From: Seohaeicola saemankumensis
Lineage (GTDB): Bacteria; Pseudomonadota; Alphaproteobacteria; Rhodobacterales; Rhodobacteraceae
Direction of reading: 5' to 3'
DNA: 64,000 bases
NCBI RefSeq assembly: GCF_020171285.1
Contig: NZ_JAIUZI010000001.1
Coordinates: 248,001-312,000, forward strand
The notes under the pieces are model-generated. The model had not been told where the DNA came from and ran no database searches. It saw only the letters and a program-made list of their open reading frames with translations. Numbering within the stretch: position 1 is the stretch's first letter; the number at the start of each line of letters is the position of its first letter. Shown here piece by piece: positions 19,258-29,430 of this stretch. A program made the translations under genes and the position numbers.

Positions 19258-20469
19258 TCAGCCGAGTTCGGCGGCAATCGCATCGATTGCCCGCATGGTG
19301 TTCGCATGGCCGCTGTCCGACAGCGCCTCGGGCCAGCTGGACAGACAGGTAACCAGCAATTCGCGCTCGGGATCGGCATAGATGAACTGCCCATAGATCC
19401 CGAGACTGATGTGAACCGGACGCGCCACGTCGCGGATCCAGAACATGTTGCGATAGCGCCCGTTCGGCATGAACTCGCGGCTCTGGTCGTCGAACCGGCC
19501 GTGATCGCCGTGGCGCACATCCTTGATCCAGGCCTCCGGGATCACCTGCCGCCCGCCAGCGCGCCCGCCGTCCAGCATGGTCTGTCCGAACCGCGCGGTA
19601 TCGCGCAGGGTCGCGCAGATGCCGCCATCGGCCAGCGCGGTTCCGTCGCGGTCCACGCTGACATAGGCGTCCTGTTCCGCCCCCATCGGCGCCCACAGAA
19701 GATCTGACAGGGTCCGGGCCAGGGGCATCCCGCTGACCCGTTCGATCATCAGGCCCAAAACGTCGGTCTCGATCGAGCGATAGCTGAACCGCGCCCCGTG
19801 CGGCACCTCGCACTCGGTCAGGGTTCGGATGAACCCCAGCGTCGTGTCCGGGCAGCTGCCGGGCGCGGCCCCCGCCGGCTCCGGTTTCCAGCCCGATGCA
19901 TACTCCAGCCGCGCGATGTCGCAGTCCGGGTCGTCGTAATCCTCGACGAACCGCACGCCGGTCGTCATGTCCAGCACCTGCTGCAAGGTGGCGCCGGCCC
20001 AGCCTGTCCCGGCCAGCTCCGGCAGGTATTCGGTGGCGGGCGCGTCCGGGTCCATCGCGCCCCGTCCGATCAGCACGCCGGCGGCGGTCGAGGTCAGCGA
20101 TTTCGACACCGACATCAGCAGGTGCCGGGTCTGCCGGGTCATGCCATTGTGATAACTTTCATGCAGGATGCGGCCCCGGTGGGCCACCAGAAACCCGTCG
20201 ACATAGCCGCCCAGCAGATCGCCCAGCGTCATCGCCGCCCCCTCGTGGCCCTCGAAACACAGGGTGGTCAGATCCTGCGGCGCCTCCGCCCAGTCCAGCA
20301 CCTGCGCGCCGCGCGCGATGGTGTCGGTTCTGACGCAGGCGTCGATGTTCTGGAAACTCCAGCGGTTCCAGGGCGCCCGGTCCCAGTCATAAGGCGGCAG
20401 GCTCTGGCCAAGAGGGTCCTTGCCCCGCCGGACAGGCGCCCGCGGGTCTGTATTGCGAATGGATGTCAT
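19258..20469 (-). CDS. Serine hydrolase, class C beta-lactamase / 6-aminohexanoate-dimer hydrolase type
   Basis: 403 residues from the ATG at 20469, preceded by GGGGAA at proper spacing; an ATG nine codons earlier lies within a hairpin and is less likely. The S-x-x-K motif appears as SVSKSLTST near residue 119. The Tyr motif appears as FSYRSIETDVLGL near residue 230. No clear signal peptide is seen, so it probably acts in the cytosol as an esterase or amide hydrolase rather than in antibiotic resistance. Lies 13 bases upstream of the amidase gene, same transcript. Confidence 0.85.
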   Translation of the reverse strand: MTSIRNTDPRAPVRRGKDPLGQSLPPYDWDRAPWNRWSFQNIDACVRTDTIARGAQVLDWAEAPQDLTTLCFEGHEGAAMTLGDLLGGYVDGFLVAHRGRILHESYHNGMTRQTRHLLMSVSKSLTSTAAGVLIGRGAMDPDAPATEYLPELAGTGWAGATLQQVLDMTTGVRFVEDYDDPDCDIARLEYASGWKPEPAGAAPGSCPDTTLGFIRTLTECEVPHGARFSYRSIETDVLGLMIERVSGMPLARTLSDLLWAPMGAEQDAYVSVDRDGTALADGGICATLRDTARFGQTMLDGGRAGGRQVIPEAWIKDVRHGDHGRFDDQSREFMPNGRYRNMFWIRDVARPVHISLGIYGQFIYADPERELLVTCLSSWPEALSDSGHANTMRAIDAIAAELG

Positions 20470-20503
20470 GTCATTCCCCGCTGTGCCCTGGGGCATCCCG
20501 GCA

Positions 20504-20528
20504 AGAGCCCCCTCTCAAGGGGGGCTCT
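20504..20528. terminator. GC-rich hairpin after the binding-protein gene
   Basis: AGAGCCCCC (20504-20512) pairs with GGGGGCTCT (20520-20528) around a 7-base loop. On the minus strand it lies directly downstream of the abundant periplasmic binding protein and before the hydrolase gene, with no strong T-run in that direction. Such hairpins in transporter operons usually cut read-through or protect the 3' end of the binding-protein message, giving it higher dosage than its neighbours. Confidence 0.6.
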
Positions 20529-20548
20529 CTTTTCTCAAAATCGGGCCG

Positions 20549-21574
20549 TTACTTCTGAAGGTCGGTCCAGATGCGCGTATACAGCGCCTGAACGTCCGGC
20601 GGGCAGGTCTGGTTGAACGTGCCGACGGCCTTCAGCTCTTCGGGAATGACGATTTCCGGCGCCGTGGTCATGTCGGCGGGCATGAATTCCTCCGACCCGG
20701 TGATGCCGTTGGCATAGCGCGCGAATTCAGAAATCAGCGCGGCGTTTTCCGGCACCATGATGAAATTCTGGAATGCCTTGGCCTCGTCCACGTTCTTGGC
20801 ATCGGCCAGCACCGCGACCGAGTCCATCCAGATCGGATAACCTTCCTTGGGATAGCCATAGGCGATGTTCTCGTTCTGCAGCCGCATCCGGAAGGTCGAT
20901 CCGTTCCAGTTCACACCGGCCCAGAGGTCTTCCTTGGCGAATTTCTCAAGGTTGCCGTAATCCATGCCCAGCCAGTGCGGCTTGGCCGCGACCAGGCCAT
21001 CGCGCACCTTCTTCAGGACTTCCTTGTCGCCGGTGCAGGGCTCGCCACCGTAATACATGATCGCCAGCGCCATCACATCGCCCATTTCGGGGACCACGTT
21101 GATCTTGCCGCGCAATGCTTCTGGCGGATCGAGGAACATCGCCGAGGTGTTGATATCGCCATCGTAATACTTGGTGTTCACAACAACGCCGGTGGTGCCC
21201 CACTGCCACGGCACGGTGTAGGTCCGGCCCGGATCCCACTGCACGTCCACCCACTTGGGGTCCATGTTCTTGAAATTCTCCATCTGGTCCGGGTGCGACT
21301 GCAACAGCAGCCCCTCTGAGATCCAGATCGGCACATAGGTATGCGTCGGTACCACGATGTCGAACCCGTGGCCGCCCGCCTTGACCTTGGCCAGCGCGGT
21401 ATCGTTGCTGTCGAAATCGGTGATCGTCACCTTGATGCCGGTCTCGGCCTCGAATTTCTCGATCAGCTTGGGGTTGGTGTAATTGCCCCAGTTGTAGATG
21501 TTCAGCTCCTGCGCCGATGCCGCGCCAGAGGCGAGCAGCAGCGCAGAGGTCGTTGCGATCAGGTGTTTGTTCAT
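20549..21574 (-). CDS. ABC transporter substrate-binding protein, polyamine type (PotD-like)
   Basis: 341 residues with a signal peptide ending ASA near residue 21. PotD/PotF features: [20 protein letters not shown] at the mature N-terminus, [19 protein letters not shown] near 122 and [20 protein letters not shown] near 265. Periplasmic receptor for a small cationic or amino compound. Ribosome site CAGGAGAGA. Located after the two permease genes on the transcript, with a 65-base gap, and followed by the hairpin. Exact substrate cannot be read. Confidence 0.88.
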   Translation of the reverse strand: MNKHLIATTSALLLASGAASAQELNIYNWGNYTNPKLIEKFEAETGIKVTITDFDSNDTALAKVKAGGHGFDIVVPTHTYVPIWISEGLLLQSHPDQMENFKNMDPKWVDVQWDPGRTYTVPWQWGTTGVVVNTKYYDGDINTSAMFLDPPEALRGKINVVPEMGDVMALAIMYYGGEPCTGDKEVLKKVRDGLVAAKPHWLGMDYGNLEKFAKEDLWAGVNWNGSTFRMRLQNENIAYGYPKEGYPIWMDSVAVLADAKNVDEAKAFQNFIMVPENAALISEFARYANGITGSEEFMPADMTTAPEIVIPEELKAVGTFNQTCPPDVQALYTRIWTDLQK

Positions 21575-21639
21575 CTCAGTCTCTCCTGGTTGGTCAGTTC
21601 GTTTTGATCCCGGTTCTGCTGACCGGTTTTAGGTCGTGC

Positions 21640-22449
21640 TCAACTTTGCCGGTTGGTCAGTCTGAAAAACAGCGAAACGAGGATGGCGCCGGCCAGCAGG
21701 ATGGCGGTGGAAATCGCGTTGACCTCGGGGGTCACCACCCGGCGCAACTGGCCCAGCATATAGGTCGGCAGGGTCTCCTGACCGGCGGATTTCACAAATT
21801 CGGTGATCACCACGTCGTCCAGCGAAATCACAAAGGCCAGCATCAGCCCCGCCACGATCCCCGGCCACATCAGCGGCAGCGTCACCCGCCGAAAGGTCAG
21901 CCAGCGCGAGGCGTAGAGATCGCGCGCCGCGATCTCCAGCGACATGTCCATGGTCTCCAGCCGGGCGCGGATCGGCAGATAGGCAAAGGGGATGCAGAAC
22001 GCGGTGTGGGCGACGATCAGGTAAATCATGCTGGTGTGCCCGGTCCAGACCTTGATCCAGGCAAAGACGATCAGCAGCGCCACCGCCGTCACGATCTCGG
22101 GCACCATCAGCGGCTGGTTGATCAGCGCATAGATGATGGTGCGCCCCGGAAACCGCCGGGTGCGGGTGGTGGCCAGTGCGGCCATGGTGGCCGCGGTGGT
22201 GGCCACAAAAGAGGCCGACAGCGCCAGGAACAGCGAGCGCAGCGCGGCATCCTGCACCGCCTCGTTGGCGATCGCCTGCCGGTACCAGCGCAGGCTGAAC
22301 CCTTCCCAGATCGCCAGCGACGTGCCTTCGTTGAACGAAAACACCACCAGGATCGCGATCGGCGCATAAAGCGCGACCAGTGTGAACAGCGCCACGATCG
22401 CAAAGCCGGGCAGGGTGCGGACCGAATATCCCTTGCGCGCATCAGCCAT
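21640..22449 (-). CDS. ABC transporter permease, PotC-like
   Basis: 269 residues from the ATG at 22449, which has GAGGGAGCAGG upstream; it overlaps the previous permease gene by 8 bases. Six membrane segments and the EAA loop (EIAARDLYASRWLTFRRVTL followed by LPLMWPGI) that contacts the ATPase. Inner-membrane half of the importer channel. Confidence 0.9.
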   Translation of the reverse strand: MADARKGYSVRTLPGFAIVALFTLVALYAPIAILVVFSFNEGTSLAIWEGFSLRWYRQAIANEAVQDAALRSLFLALSASFVATTAATMAALATTRTRRFPGRTIIYALINQPLMVPEIVTAVALLIVFAWIKVWTGHTSMIYLIVAHTAFCIPFAYLPIRARLETMDMSLEIAARDLYASRWLTFRRVTLPLMWPGIVAGLMLAFVISLDDVVITEFVKSAGQETLPTYMLGQLRRVVTPEVNAISTAILLAGAILVSLFFRLTNRQS

Positions 22450-23386
22450 CGGCCTGCTCCCTCGAAGTGACCCGGACATAAAAGATCAGCGAGACCATCA
22501 CCGCCGCCATCAGCATCAGCGACAGCGCCGCGCCCAGCGGCCAGTTGCGCCCGGCCCCGAACTGCAGCTCGATCAGGTTGCCGAACATCAGGTTCTTGCC
22601 GCCGCCCAGCACGCGGGGCGTCACATAAGCCCCGAGGCTCGGCACAAAGACCAGGATCGAACCGGCGATGATGCCGGGCTTGATCAGCGGCAGGATCACC
22701 CTGCGAAACGCCGTCCAGCGCCCCGCGTAGAGGTCATGCGCCGCCTCGACCAGCCGGAAATCCAGCTTGTCTACGGCGGCATAGACCGGCAGCACCATCA
22801 GCGGCAGATAGACATAGGTCATCCCGAACCCGATGGCGAAATCGGTGAACATCATCTGGATCGGCTCGGTGATGATGCCAATTTTCAGCAGCACCAGGTT
22901 GATCACCCCCTCCGAGCGGATCAACTCCTGAATCGCGATGGTCCGCACCAGCAGGTTGGTCCAGAACGGCACCGTGACCAGGAACAGCCAGAACTGTTTG
23001 CGTGACGGCGGCTGGGTGGCGATGAACCACGCCGTCGGCACCCCGAAAATCAGCGTCAGGAAAGTCGTGATCAGCGACAGCGACAAAGACCGCCAGAAAA
23101 TCGACAGATGCGCATCCGCCCACATCAGCGTGTCGTCAAAAATGTCGCGCTGCACCAGCGTGCCGATCCAGCCCTCCAGCGAGAATTCCCATTTGACGTT
23201 GCCGTAATCCCCCGGCGTGAGAAAGGAATAGACCACCATCACCAGCAACGGCCCGGCGGCCGCGCAGACGATGATCACCAGCGCGGGCAGCGACAGCAGC
23301 CAGCGGTTGCGGTTGTCGGCGGCATTGGCCTCCGCCTCCAGTTCTCCGGGCCGATAGGTGGGCCGATGTGTCGTCGCCTCGCTCAT
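22442..23386 (-). CDS. ABC transporter permease, PotB-like
   Basis: 314 residues, with a charged 27-residue cytoplasmic leader, six membrane helices and the EAA loop LVEAAHDLYAGRWTAFRRVI near residue 225. Begins 4 bases after the ATPase stop and overlaps the second permease. Standard partner in spermidine/putrescine-type importers. Confidence 0.9.
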   Translation of the reverse strand: MSEATTHRPTYRPGELEAEANAADNRNRWLLSLPALVIIVCAAAGPLLVMVVYSFLTPGDYGNVKWEFSLEGWIGTLVQRDIFDDTLMWADAHLSIFWRSLSLSLITTFLTLIFGVPTAWFIATQPPSRKQFWLFLVTVPFWTNLLVRTIAIQELIRSEGVINLVLLKIGIITEPIQMMFTDFAIGFGMTYVYLPLMVLPVYAAVDKLDFRLVEAAHDLYAGRWTAFRRVILPLIKPGIIAGSILVFVPSLGAYVTPRVLGGGKNLMFGNLIELQFGAGRNWPLGAALSLMLMAAVMVSLIFYVRVTSREQADG

Positions 23387-23390
23387 CGCC

Positions 23391-24455
<1,065 letters not shown>

Positions 24456-24502
24456 CTGTGGCCGGGTCTCTTTGGTCGGAAAATCATCTCTGCCCCAAGT
24501 GC

Positions 24503-24548
24503 TATTGACAACAGAATTTTAGTCAATAAAAAACTTTACGAGAGTAAA
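24503..24548. promoter_or_regulatory. Divergent promoter with two inverted repeats between the ABC operon and tetR
   Basis: The 119-base gap 24456-24574 is strongly AT-rich in a GC-rich genome. It contains TATTGAC (24503-24509) with GTCAATA (24522-24528), and closer to the regulator TTTAC (24535-24539) with GTAAA (24544-24548) spaced by 4 bases. The second has the size of a typical TetR operator. The likely reading is autoregulation plus control of the divergent transporter by the TetR protein at 24575. Confidence 0.55.
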
Positions 24549-24574
24549 AAATTTTGCATTGAAAGCCCGATCCT

Positions 24575-25279
24575 TTGGCAACCGATCCCATCAAGGCCGT
24601 CCTGACCGATCCCGCGGCCACAGGCCTGCGCGACCGCAAGAAAGCGCGGCGGAGACAGGAGATCCTGCAGGCGGCGGGGCAGCTGTTTGCCCGCAACGGT
24701 TTTGACGCTACCACCATTGCCGAGATCGCAGAGGATTGCGGCGTTTCCCCGCCCACCGTGTTCAACTATTTCGGATCAAAGGAAAATATCCTCAGCGCGC
24801 TGATCTTCGAAGGCACCGAACGCGAACGGGCGCAGCATCTGCAGTCGCCACGCAAGACCGGCATCCCCTTTGCCGAGGCGATCGGCGGGCTGCTGTACGA
24901 ATGTACCGAAAACACCATGCAGATCGCCGGCAAGCGGGTCTGGCGCTATGCCGAGGCCGCCAACATCCGCCGGCCCAATTCCGAGTTCGAAAAGCTGTTC
25001 TCCTACTCCGACGCCGAATTGTGCAAATTGATCGAGACCTACCTGTCCGACTACGCCATCGTGCTGCGCAGCGGCCAGAGCCCGGACAACGCCCTGCTCG
25101 CCCGGCTGTTCTACAATCACTGGACCGCGCTCTATTTCGCCTACATCAAGGACGACCCGATGCCGCTCGACCGGCACAAGCGCGACATCATGGCCGACGT
25201 CTCGGGTATCGTCGACATGCTGTTCGATGACGAATTCGCCGCATCCTCTCCGCTGAAACCAAAGGCCGCCATGCTATGA
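24575..25279 (+). CDS. TetR-family transcription regulator
   Basis: 234 residues from a TTG codon; no better start is visible between the AT-rich promoter and the DNA-binding domain. The helix-turn-helix (about 22-70) reads RQEILQAAGQLFARNGFDAT then TIAEIAEDCGVSPPTVFNYF. The ligand domain is generic. The final ATG-A overlap with the amidohydrolase gene shows co-transcription. It probably represses itself, the amidohydrolase and the divergent transporter until an imported compound is sensed. Confidence 0.85.
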   Translation: MATDPIKAVLTDPAATGLRDRKKARRRQEILQAAGQLFARNGFDATTIAEIAEDCGVSPPTVFNYFGSKENILSALIFEGTERERAQHLQSPRKTGIPFAEAIGGLLYECTENTMQIAGKRVWRYAEAANIRRPNSEFEKLFSYSDAELCKLIETYLSDYAIVLRSGQSPDNALLARLFYNHWTALYFAYIKDDPMPLDRHKRDIMADVSGIVDMLFDDEFAASSPLKPKAAML

Positions 25280-26946
25280 CCTCCGCCAATCTCGTGATTC
25301 TGAATGCCAGCGTGCTGACCATGGATGCCGCGACACCCACCGCCCGCGCCGTGGCCGTGGCGGGCAACCGCATCCTGGCCGTGGGTGATGACGATGACAT
25401 CCGCACGCTGGCGGCGCCGGACGCGCGGGTGATCGACGCCGGCGGCGCCACCGTGATGCCCGGCATGACCGAAGCCCACCTGCACCTTTTCGCGGGCGCT
25501 TTCGGGCGTCGGCTGCTGCAACTGGACGGGGTGCAAGGGCAGGCGGCGCTCGCGGCCGTTCTCGGCCCCTATGCCGCCGAGAATCCTGATGAAGCTTTGC
25601 TGATCTGCAAGGCTGCAGATTACAATCTCTTTGGGGATGGTGTCACCACGACCCGCCAGCTGCTGGACGGGGTGATGCCCGACCGGCCACTGATCCTGAT
25701 CGCCGGAGACCACCACACTGCATGGGCCAACACCATCGCGCTCGACCGCGCGGGCCTGCTGGGCGGCAGGGATCTGTCGCCGGGAAACGAGATCGTCATG
25801 GCGCCCGACGGCACCGCTTCGGGTGAACTGCGCGAGTTCGAGGCCTATGACCCGGTGATGCAGCTGCGCTCCTCCGGCGGGCGGGAAAACCTCGGGCTGG
25901 TCGGCGTCGAACCGGAAACTCCACCTACACCCACACAATGGGCCGATGACATCGCCGTGCTCGAGGACGGGCTGCGGCTCTGCGCCTCCTACGGTTTCAC
26001 CAGCCTGCACAACATGGATGGCAACCGCTATCAACTCGACCTGCTGCGCGAGATCGAGGGTCGTGGCAACCTGATCTGCCGGACCGAGGTGCCGTTCCAC
26101 CTGACCCCCTCCAAGCCATTGGACACGCTGGAAGAGGCCGAAGCCCTCGCAAAGGAGTTCAACGGCGATTTCCTGCGCGCCAACCGGGTCAAGATGTTCA
26201 TGGACGGGGTGATCGACAGCTCCACCGCCGTGCTGGTCGAGGATTATGCCGACCGCCCCGGCTGGCGCGGCGAACCGCTGCATTCCGCCGACCGGTTCAA
26301 CGCGGCCGCCATAGACGCCGACCGGCGCGGGCTGCAAATCTCGGTCCACGCCATCGGTGACGGCGCCGTCCGCCGGGTGCTCGACGGCTACGAGGCCGCG
26401 CAGCAGGCCAATGGCCCCCGCGATTCCCGCCACCGGATCGAACATATCGAACTGCTGCACCCCGACGACCTGCCGCGTCTGAAATCGCTCGGCGTCGTCG
26501 CCTCGATGCAGCCGCCGCACCCACCCGGCGCCATGGATTTCCCGCTCGACCCCTGGACCACCCGGGTGGGCGAGGCGCGCTGGCCCTGGGCCTTCCCACT
26601 GGACTACTTGCGCGAGGCGGGCGTGCCCATCGCCTTTGCCTCGGACTGGCCGGTTTCGGACATCGACCCGATGCGCGGGGTCAAGGCGGCGATCACCCGC
26701 AAACCCTGGCACCCCGATCACCCGGCGCACGCCTCCACCCTGATGCAGGCGCTGCACGGCTATACCGCCGGCGGTGCCTACGCCGGGTTCGAGGATCACC
26801 GCCTCGGCGCGCTGATCCCGGGCTATCTCGCCGACATCGTGGTGATGGACCGCGATCTCGAAGCGACCCCGGTCGAAGATATCGACAAAGCCCGCGCCGC
26901 GCTGACCCTCTGCGACGGCCGCGTGACCTGGGACGCCGCCGGATGA
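25276..26946 (+). CDS. YtcJ-like metal-dependent amidohydrolase
   Basis: 556 residues, usual length for the YtcJ branch of the amidohydrolase superfamily. Metal-ligand H-x-H in MTEAHLHLFAG near residue 69, further histidines in SVHAIGDGAVRRVLDG and HRIEHIELLHPDDLPRL, and the catalytic Asp in ASDWPVSDIDPMRG near 455. No signal peptide. ATG overlaps the TetR stop. Probably hydrolyses an amide, carbamate or cyclic amide in the same pathway as the divergent amidase. Confidence 0.87.
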   Translation: MTSANLVILNASVLTMDAATPTARAVAVAGNRILAVGDDDDIRTLAAPDARVIDAGGATVMPGMTEAHLHLFAGAFGRRLLQLDGVQGQAALAAVLGPYAAENPDEALLICKAADYNLFGDGVTTTRQLLDGVMPDRPLILIAGDHHTAWANTIALDRAGLLGGRDLSPGNEIVMAPDGTASGELREFEAYDPVMQLRSSGGRENLGLVGVEPETPPTPTQWADDIAVLEDGLRLCASYGFTSLHNMDGNRYQLDLLREIEGRGNLICRTEVPFHLTPSKPLDTLEEAEALAKEFNGDFLRANRVKMFMDGVIDSSTAVLVEDYADRPGWRGEPLHSADRFNAAAIDADRRGLQISVHAIGDGAVRRVLDGYEAAQQANGPRDSRHRIEHIELLHPDDLPRLKSLGVVASMQPPHPPGAMDFPLDPWTTRVGEARWPWAFPLDYLREAGVPIAFASDWPVSDIDPMRGVKAAITRKPWHPDHPAHASTLMQALHGYTAGGAYAGFEDHRLGALIPGYLADIVVMDRDLEATPVEDIDKARAALTLCDGRVTWDAAG

Positions 26947-27107
26947 CTCCGCGCGCCGGTCAATAACCCGGCACCTCTGCCGAATTCTGCGGCGAAATCC
27001 GGCGAATACCGGCAGAACGCGCGATCCGACCGCCTGCGTGGCCTCCCCCGCTTGCCCTTGCGCGCGCCCCTGCGCAGGCTGGCTGCGAACCACTGCAAGA
27101 GGCCCGG

Positions 27108-27800
27108 ATGAAAACCACGTGGATCGCCGCGACACTTGCCCTCGCGATCGTGGCGTCGGCGCGGGCCGATGACTTCGACGCCCGCGTGCGCGCCTATATC
27201 CTGAACAATCCCGAAATCATTCTCGAGGCGCTGGAAATCCTGTCCGAACGTGAGGCCCGCGCCGAAACCACGGCCAGGATCGCCGCCTTTCCCGACCTCT
27301 TCTCCGACGCGCCCGCGCTGGGGCTGGGTGCGCCCGACGCCCCGATCCGGGTTGTGGAATTCTTCGATTACAAATGCGGCCCCTGCAAGGCGATGCACCC
27401 CGCGGTCGCCGAGGCGGTCCGCCAGCACCCGGACCTGCGCGTCGAGCTGCGGCAATTGCCGATCCTGTCGCCCGCCTCGGAACGGGCCGCGCGTTTTGCC
27501 CTGGCGGTGCGCGCCCTTTACGGCGCCGATGCCTATGCCCGCGCCCACGACCGGCTGTGGCAGCATCGCGGCCCCTTCAACACCTCGGTCCTCGCGCGCA
27601 TTGCCGAACACGAGGGCTGGGACCCCGACGCGCTCGACGCGGAAACCGGTAGCGCCGAAATCACCGCCCGTATCGACCGCAACCGAACCATCGCCATGGA
27701 CCTGGGCATTCGCGGAACGCCCGCATTTGTCACGCCGACCTCGGTCACCTTCGGCCAGGGCGACGTGGGAGCCCTGGCCGAACGCTGGCTGCAACGCTGA
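27108..27800 (+). CDS. DsbA-family thiol oxidoreductase (DsbA/DsbG/ScsC type)
   Basis: 230 residues with a signal peptide ending SARA near residue 20. An N-terminal helical segment (about 22-60) precedes the thioredoxin fold with active site FDYKCGPCKAMHP near residue 87 and the cis-proline loop RGTPAFVTP near 203. Periplasmic disulfide chemistry. The 161-base gap before it contains the spaced inverted repeat TCTGCCG (26976-26982) and CGGCAGA (27010-27016) but no clear promoter. Converges on fpr with 3 bases between stops. Confidence 0.88.
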   Translation: MKTTWIAATLALAIVASARADDFDARVRAYILNNPEIILEALEILSEREARAETTARIAAFPDLFSDAPALGLGAPDAPIRVVEFFDYKCGPCKAMHPAVAEAVRQHPDLRVELRQLPILSPASERAARFALAVRALYGADAYARAHDRLWQHRGPFNTSVLARIAEHEGWDPDALDAETGSAEITARIDRNRTIAMDLGIRGTPAFVTPTSVTFGQGDVGALAERWLQR

Positions 27801-27803
27801 CCG

Positions 27804-28598
27804 TCAGTCGATAAACGCTTTCTCGACGACAAAATGTTTCGGCTCCGAATTGGCGCCTTCCTCCAGCCCATGATCGGCACAAAGCGCCATGATGTCCTTG
27901 TTCAGCGCCAGGTTGCCGCAAACCATCACCCGGTCCTCTGCCGCGTCCCACGCCGGCAGATCCAGCGCCCGGAACACCCGTCCGTCGCGGATATGGTCGC
28001 TGATCCGCCCCTCGATCTCCGACGATTCGCGCGTCGTGGTCGGGTAATACCGCAGCTTGTCGCCCACCAGTTCACCAATCAGCGGATCGTGGGGCAGGGC
28101 GGCGGTCAGCTCGGCACCATAAGCCAGCTCGTCCCGCGCGCGGCAGGTATGCGCCAGGATCACGTGGTCATAGCTCTCCCAGGTCTCCGGGTCGCGCAGC
28201 AGCGAGGCAAACGGCGCCACCCCGGTGCCGGTGGCGATCATCCACAACCGCTTGCCCGGCAACAGCGCATCCAGCACCAGCGTGCCCACCGGCTTGGGTC
28301 GCAGGATGATCTCGTCGCCGGGTTCGATCTTTTGCAGACGCGAGGTCAGCGGCCCGTCCGGCACCTTGATCGAATAGAACTCCAGCTCGTCGTCCCAGGA
28401 CGACGACGCGATGGAATAGGCGCGCAACAGCGGTTTACCGTCGTCTTTCAACAGCCCGATCATCACAAATTCGCCGGACCGGAACCGCAGGCTTTGTGGC
28501 CGTGCCACGCGGAACGAAAACAGCGTGTCGGTCCAGTGCTTTACCTGGGTGACGGTCTGGGCATCGGGCAGGATCTTGGCGCGGGTCTGTACGTTCAT
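27804..28598 (-). CDS. fpr: Ferredoxin-NADP+ reductase
   Basis: 264 residues, bacterial Fpr subclass. FAD site RAYSIASSSWDDELEFYSIK near residue 60, NADP site WMIATGTGVAPFASLLRDPE near 115, and C-terminal MVCGNLALNKDIMALC near 225. Moves electrons between NADPH and ferredoxin or flavodoxin, often in oxidative-stress responses. Downstream of fdxA by 11 bases on the same transcript, so the pair is probably a functional couple. Confidence 0.92.
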   Translation of the reverse strand: MNVQTRAKILPDAQTVTQVKHWTDTLFSFRVARPQSLRFRSGEFVMIGLLKDDGKPLLRAYSIASSSWDDELEFYSIKVPDGPLTSRLQKIEPGDEIILRPKPVGTLVLDALLPGKRLWMIATGTGVAPFASLLRDPETWESYDHVILAHTCRARDELAYGAELTAALPHDPLIGELVGDKLRYYPTTTRESSEIEGRISDHIRDGRVFRALDLPAWDAAEDRVMVCGNLALNKDIMALCADHGLEEGANSEPKHFVVEKAFID

Positions 28599-28609
28599 GT
28601 CGGGTCCCT

Positions 28610-28951
28610 TCAGGCCGCTTCAGCGGCCGGTTTTTCGGAAAAATGGGTGGCCAGCTTGTTTTCGGTGCCGTCCAGATCGTCGGCCCCCGGCATCGGCTCC
28701 TTGGCCTCGGTGATCACCGGCCACTGCGCCGCATAACGCGCATTGAAGGCGATCCACTCCTCCATCCCCGGCTCGGTATCGGCGCGAATCGCATCCGCCG
28801 GGCATTCCGGCTCGCAGACACCGCAGTCGATGCATTCCTCGGGGTCGATCACCAGCATGTTCTCGCCCTCATAAAAACAGTCGACGGGGCAGACCGACAC
28901 GCAGTCGGTGTATTTGCAGGCGATGCAGTTGTCGGTGACGACGAAAGTCAT
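28610..28951 (-). CDS. fdxA: 7Fe ferredoxin FdxA
   Basis: 113 residues from the ATG at 28951 ([17 protein letters not shown]). Cysteines for a 3Fe-4S and a 4Fe-4S centre occur in [17 protein letters not shown] and [13 protein letters not shown] within the first 55 residues, then a C-terminal extension normal for FdxA. Cytosolic electron carrier. Divergent from the DUF971 gene across 120 bases. Confidence 0.93.
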   Translation of the reverse strand: MTFVVTDNCIACKYTDCVSVCPVDCFYEGENMLVIDPEECIDCGVCEPECPADAIRADTEPGMEEWIAFNARYAAQWPVITEAKEPMPGADDLDGTENKLATHFSEKPAAEAA

Positions 28952-29071
28952 GGGCGATCCTCTCCGCTGTGTTTTTCCCTCTCTGCCGCGCCGCAGAAAC
29001 GCTGTCCGTAAACTAGTTGCTATTTGAAGCACCCAAGGCCGGGCAGGCTGCGAAAAACACCGGAGACTGCC

Positions 29072-29362
29072 ATGATTCACAGCCTATGCGCCACTGAAGA
29101 CGCCCGCCGCCTGACGGTCAACTGGGACAGCGGCGACCAAAGCCAGCTGTCCGCCGAAACCCTCCGCCGCGAGGCGCGCGATGCCTGGACCACCCGGCAA
29201 CGCATTGATTTTGGAGAGGTATCGGTTTCCCCCGGTCTCACGATCACCGGCATCTACCAGATCGGGCGCGGCGGCGTGAATGTTCATTTTTCAGACGGTC
29301 ACGACCGCGCAATCTACCCTTTCGAGTATCTGCGCGAACTTTCCGACCGGTTTGACAAGTAA
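29072..29362 (+). CDS. DUF971-domain protein
   Basis: 96 residues from the ATG at 29072 with GGAGA upstream; an earlier in-frame ATG at 29024 lacks a ribosome site. Motifs [19 protein letters not shown] and [20 protein letters not shown] define the small DUF971 fold, also found at the N-terminus of gamma-butyrobetaine hydroxylases and linked in other bacteria to Fe-S cluster or iron proteins. It lies between fdxA and the flavoprotein cluster and reads toward the latter, 68 bases away. Function is not known. Confidence 0.82.
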   Translation: MIHSLCATEDARRLTVNWDSGDQSQLSAETLRREARDAWTTRQRIDFGEVSVSPGLTITGIYQIGRGGVNVHFSDGHDRAIYPFEYLRELSDRFDK

Positions 29363-29430
29363 TTGACATTGGCCATGCCGCAGCGCGGCGCAGGCTGATC
29401 CCGAAGCCAGACGAACAACAGGAGTCGAGC

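Noticed and set aside
24505..24530. Sigma-70 promoter TTGACA with a downstream A-rich -10 for tetR
   Set aside because: TTGACA is perfect but no good -10 lies at 16-18 bases. The region is reported only as an operator/promoter zone.
25141..27135. A 664-residue minus-strand open frame opposite the YtcJ-like gene
   Set aside because: Antisense reading of the amidohydrolase; no recognisable motif and it also covers the gap before the DsbA-like gene.
29363..29400. TTGACA at 29363 as promoter of the flavoprotein gene
   Set aside because: The -35-like hexamer is followed at the right spacing by GC-rich sequence with no -10, so a promoter cannot be claimed.
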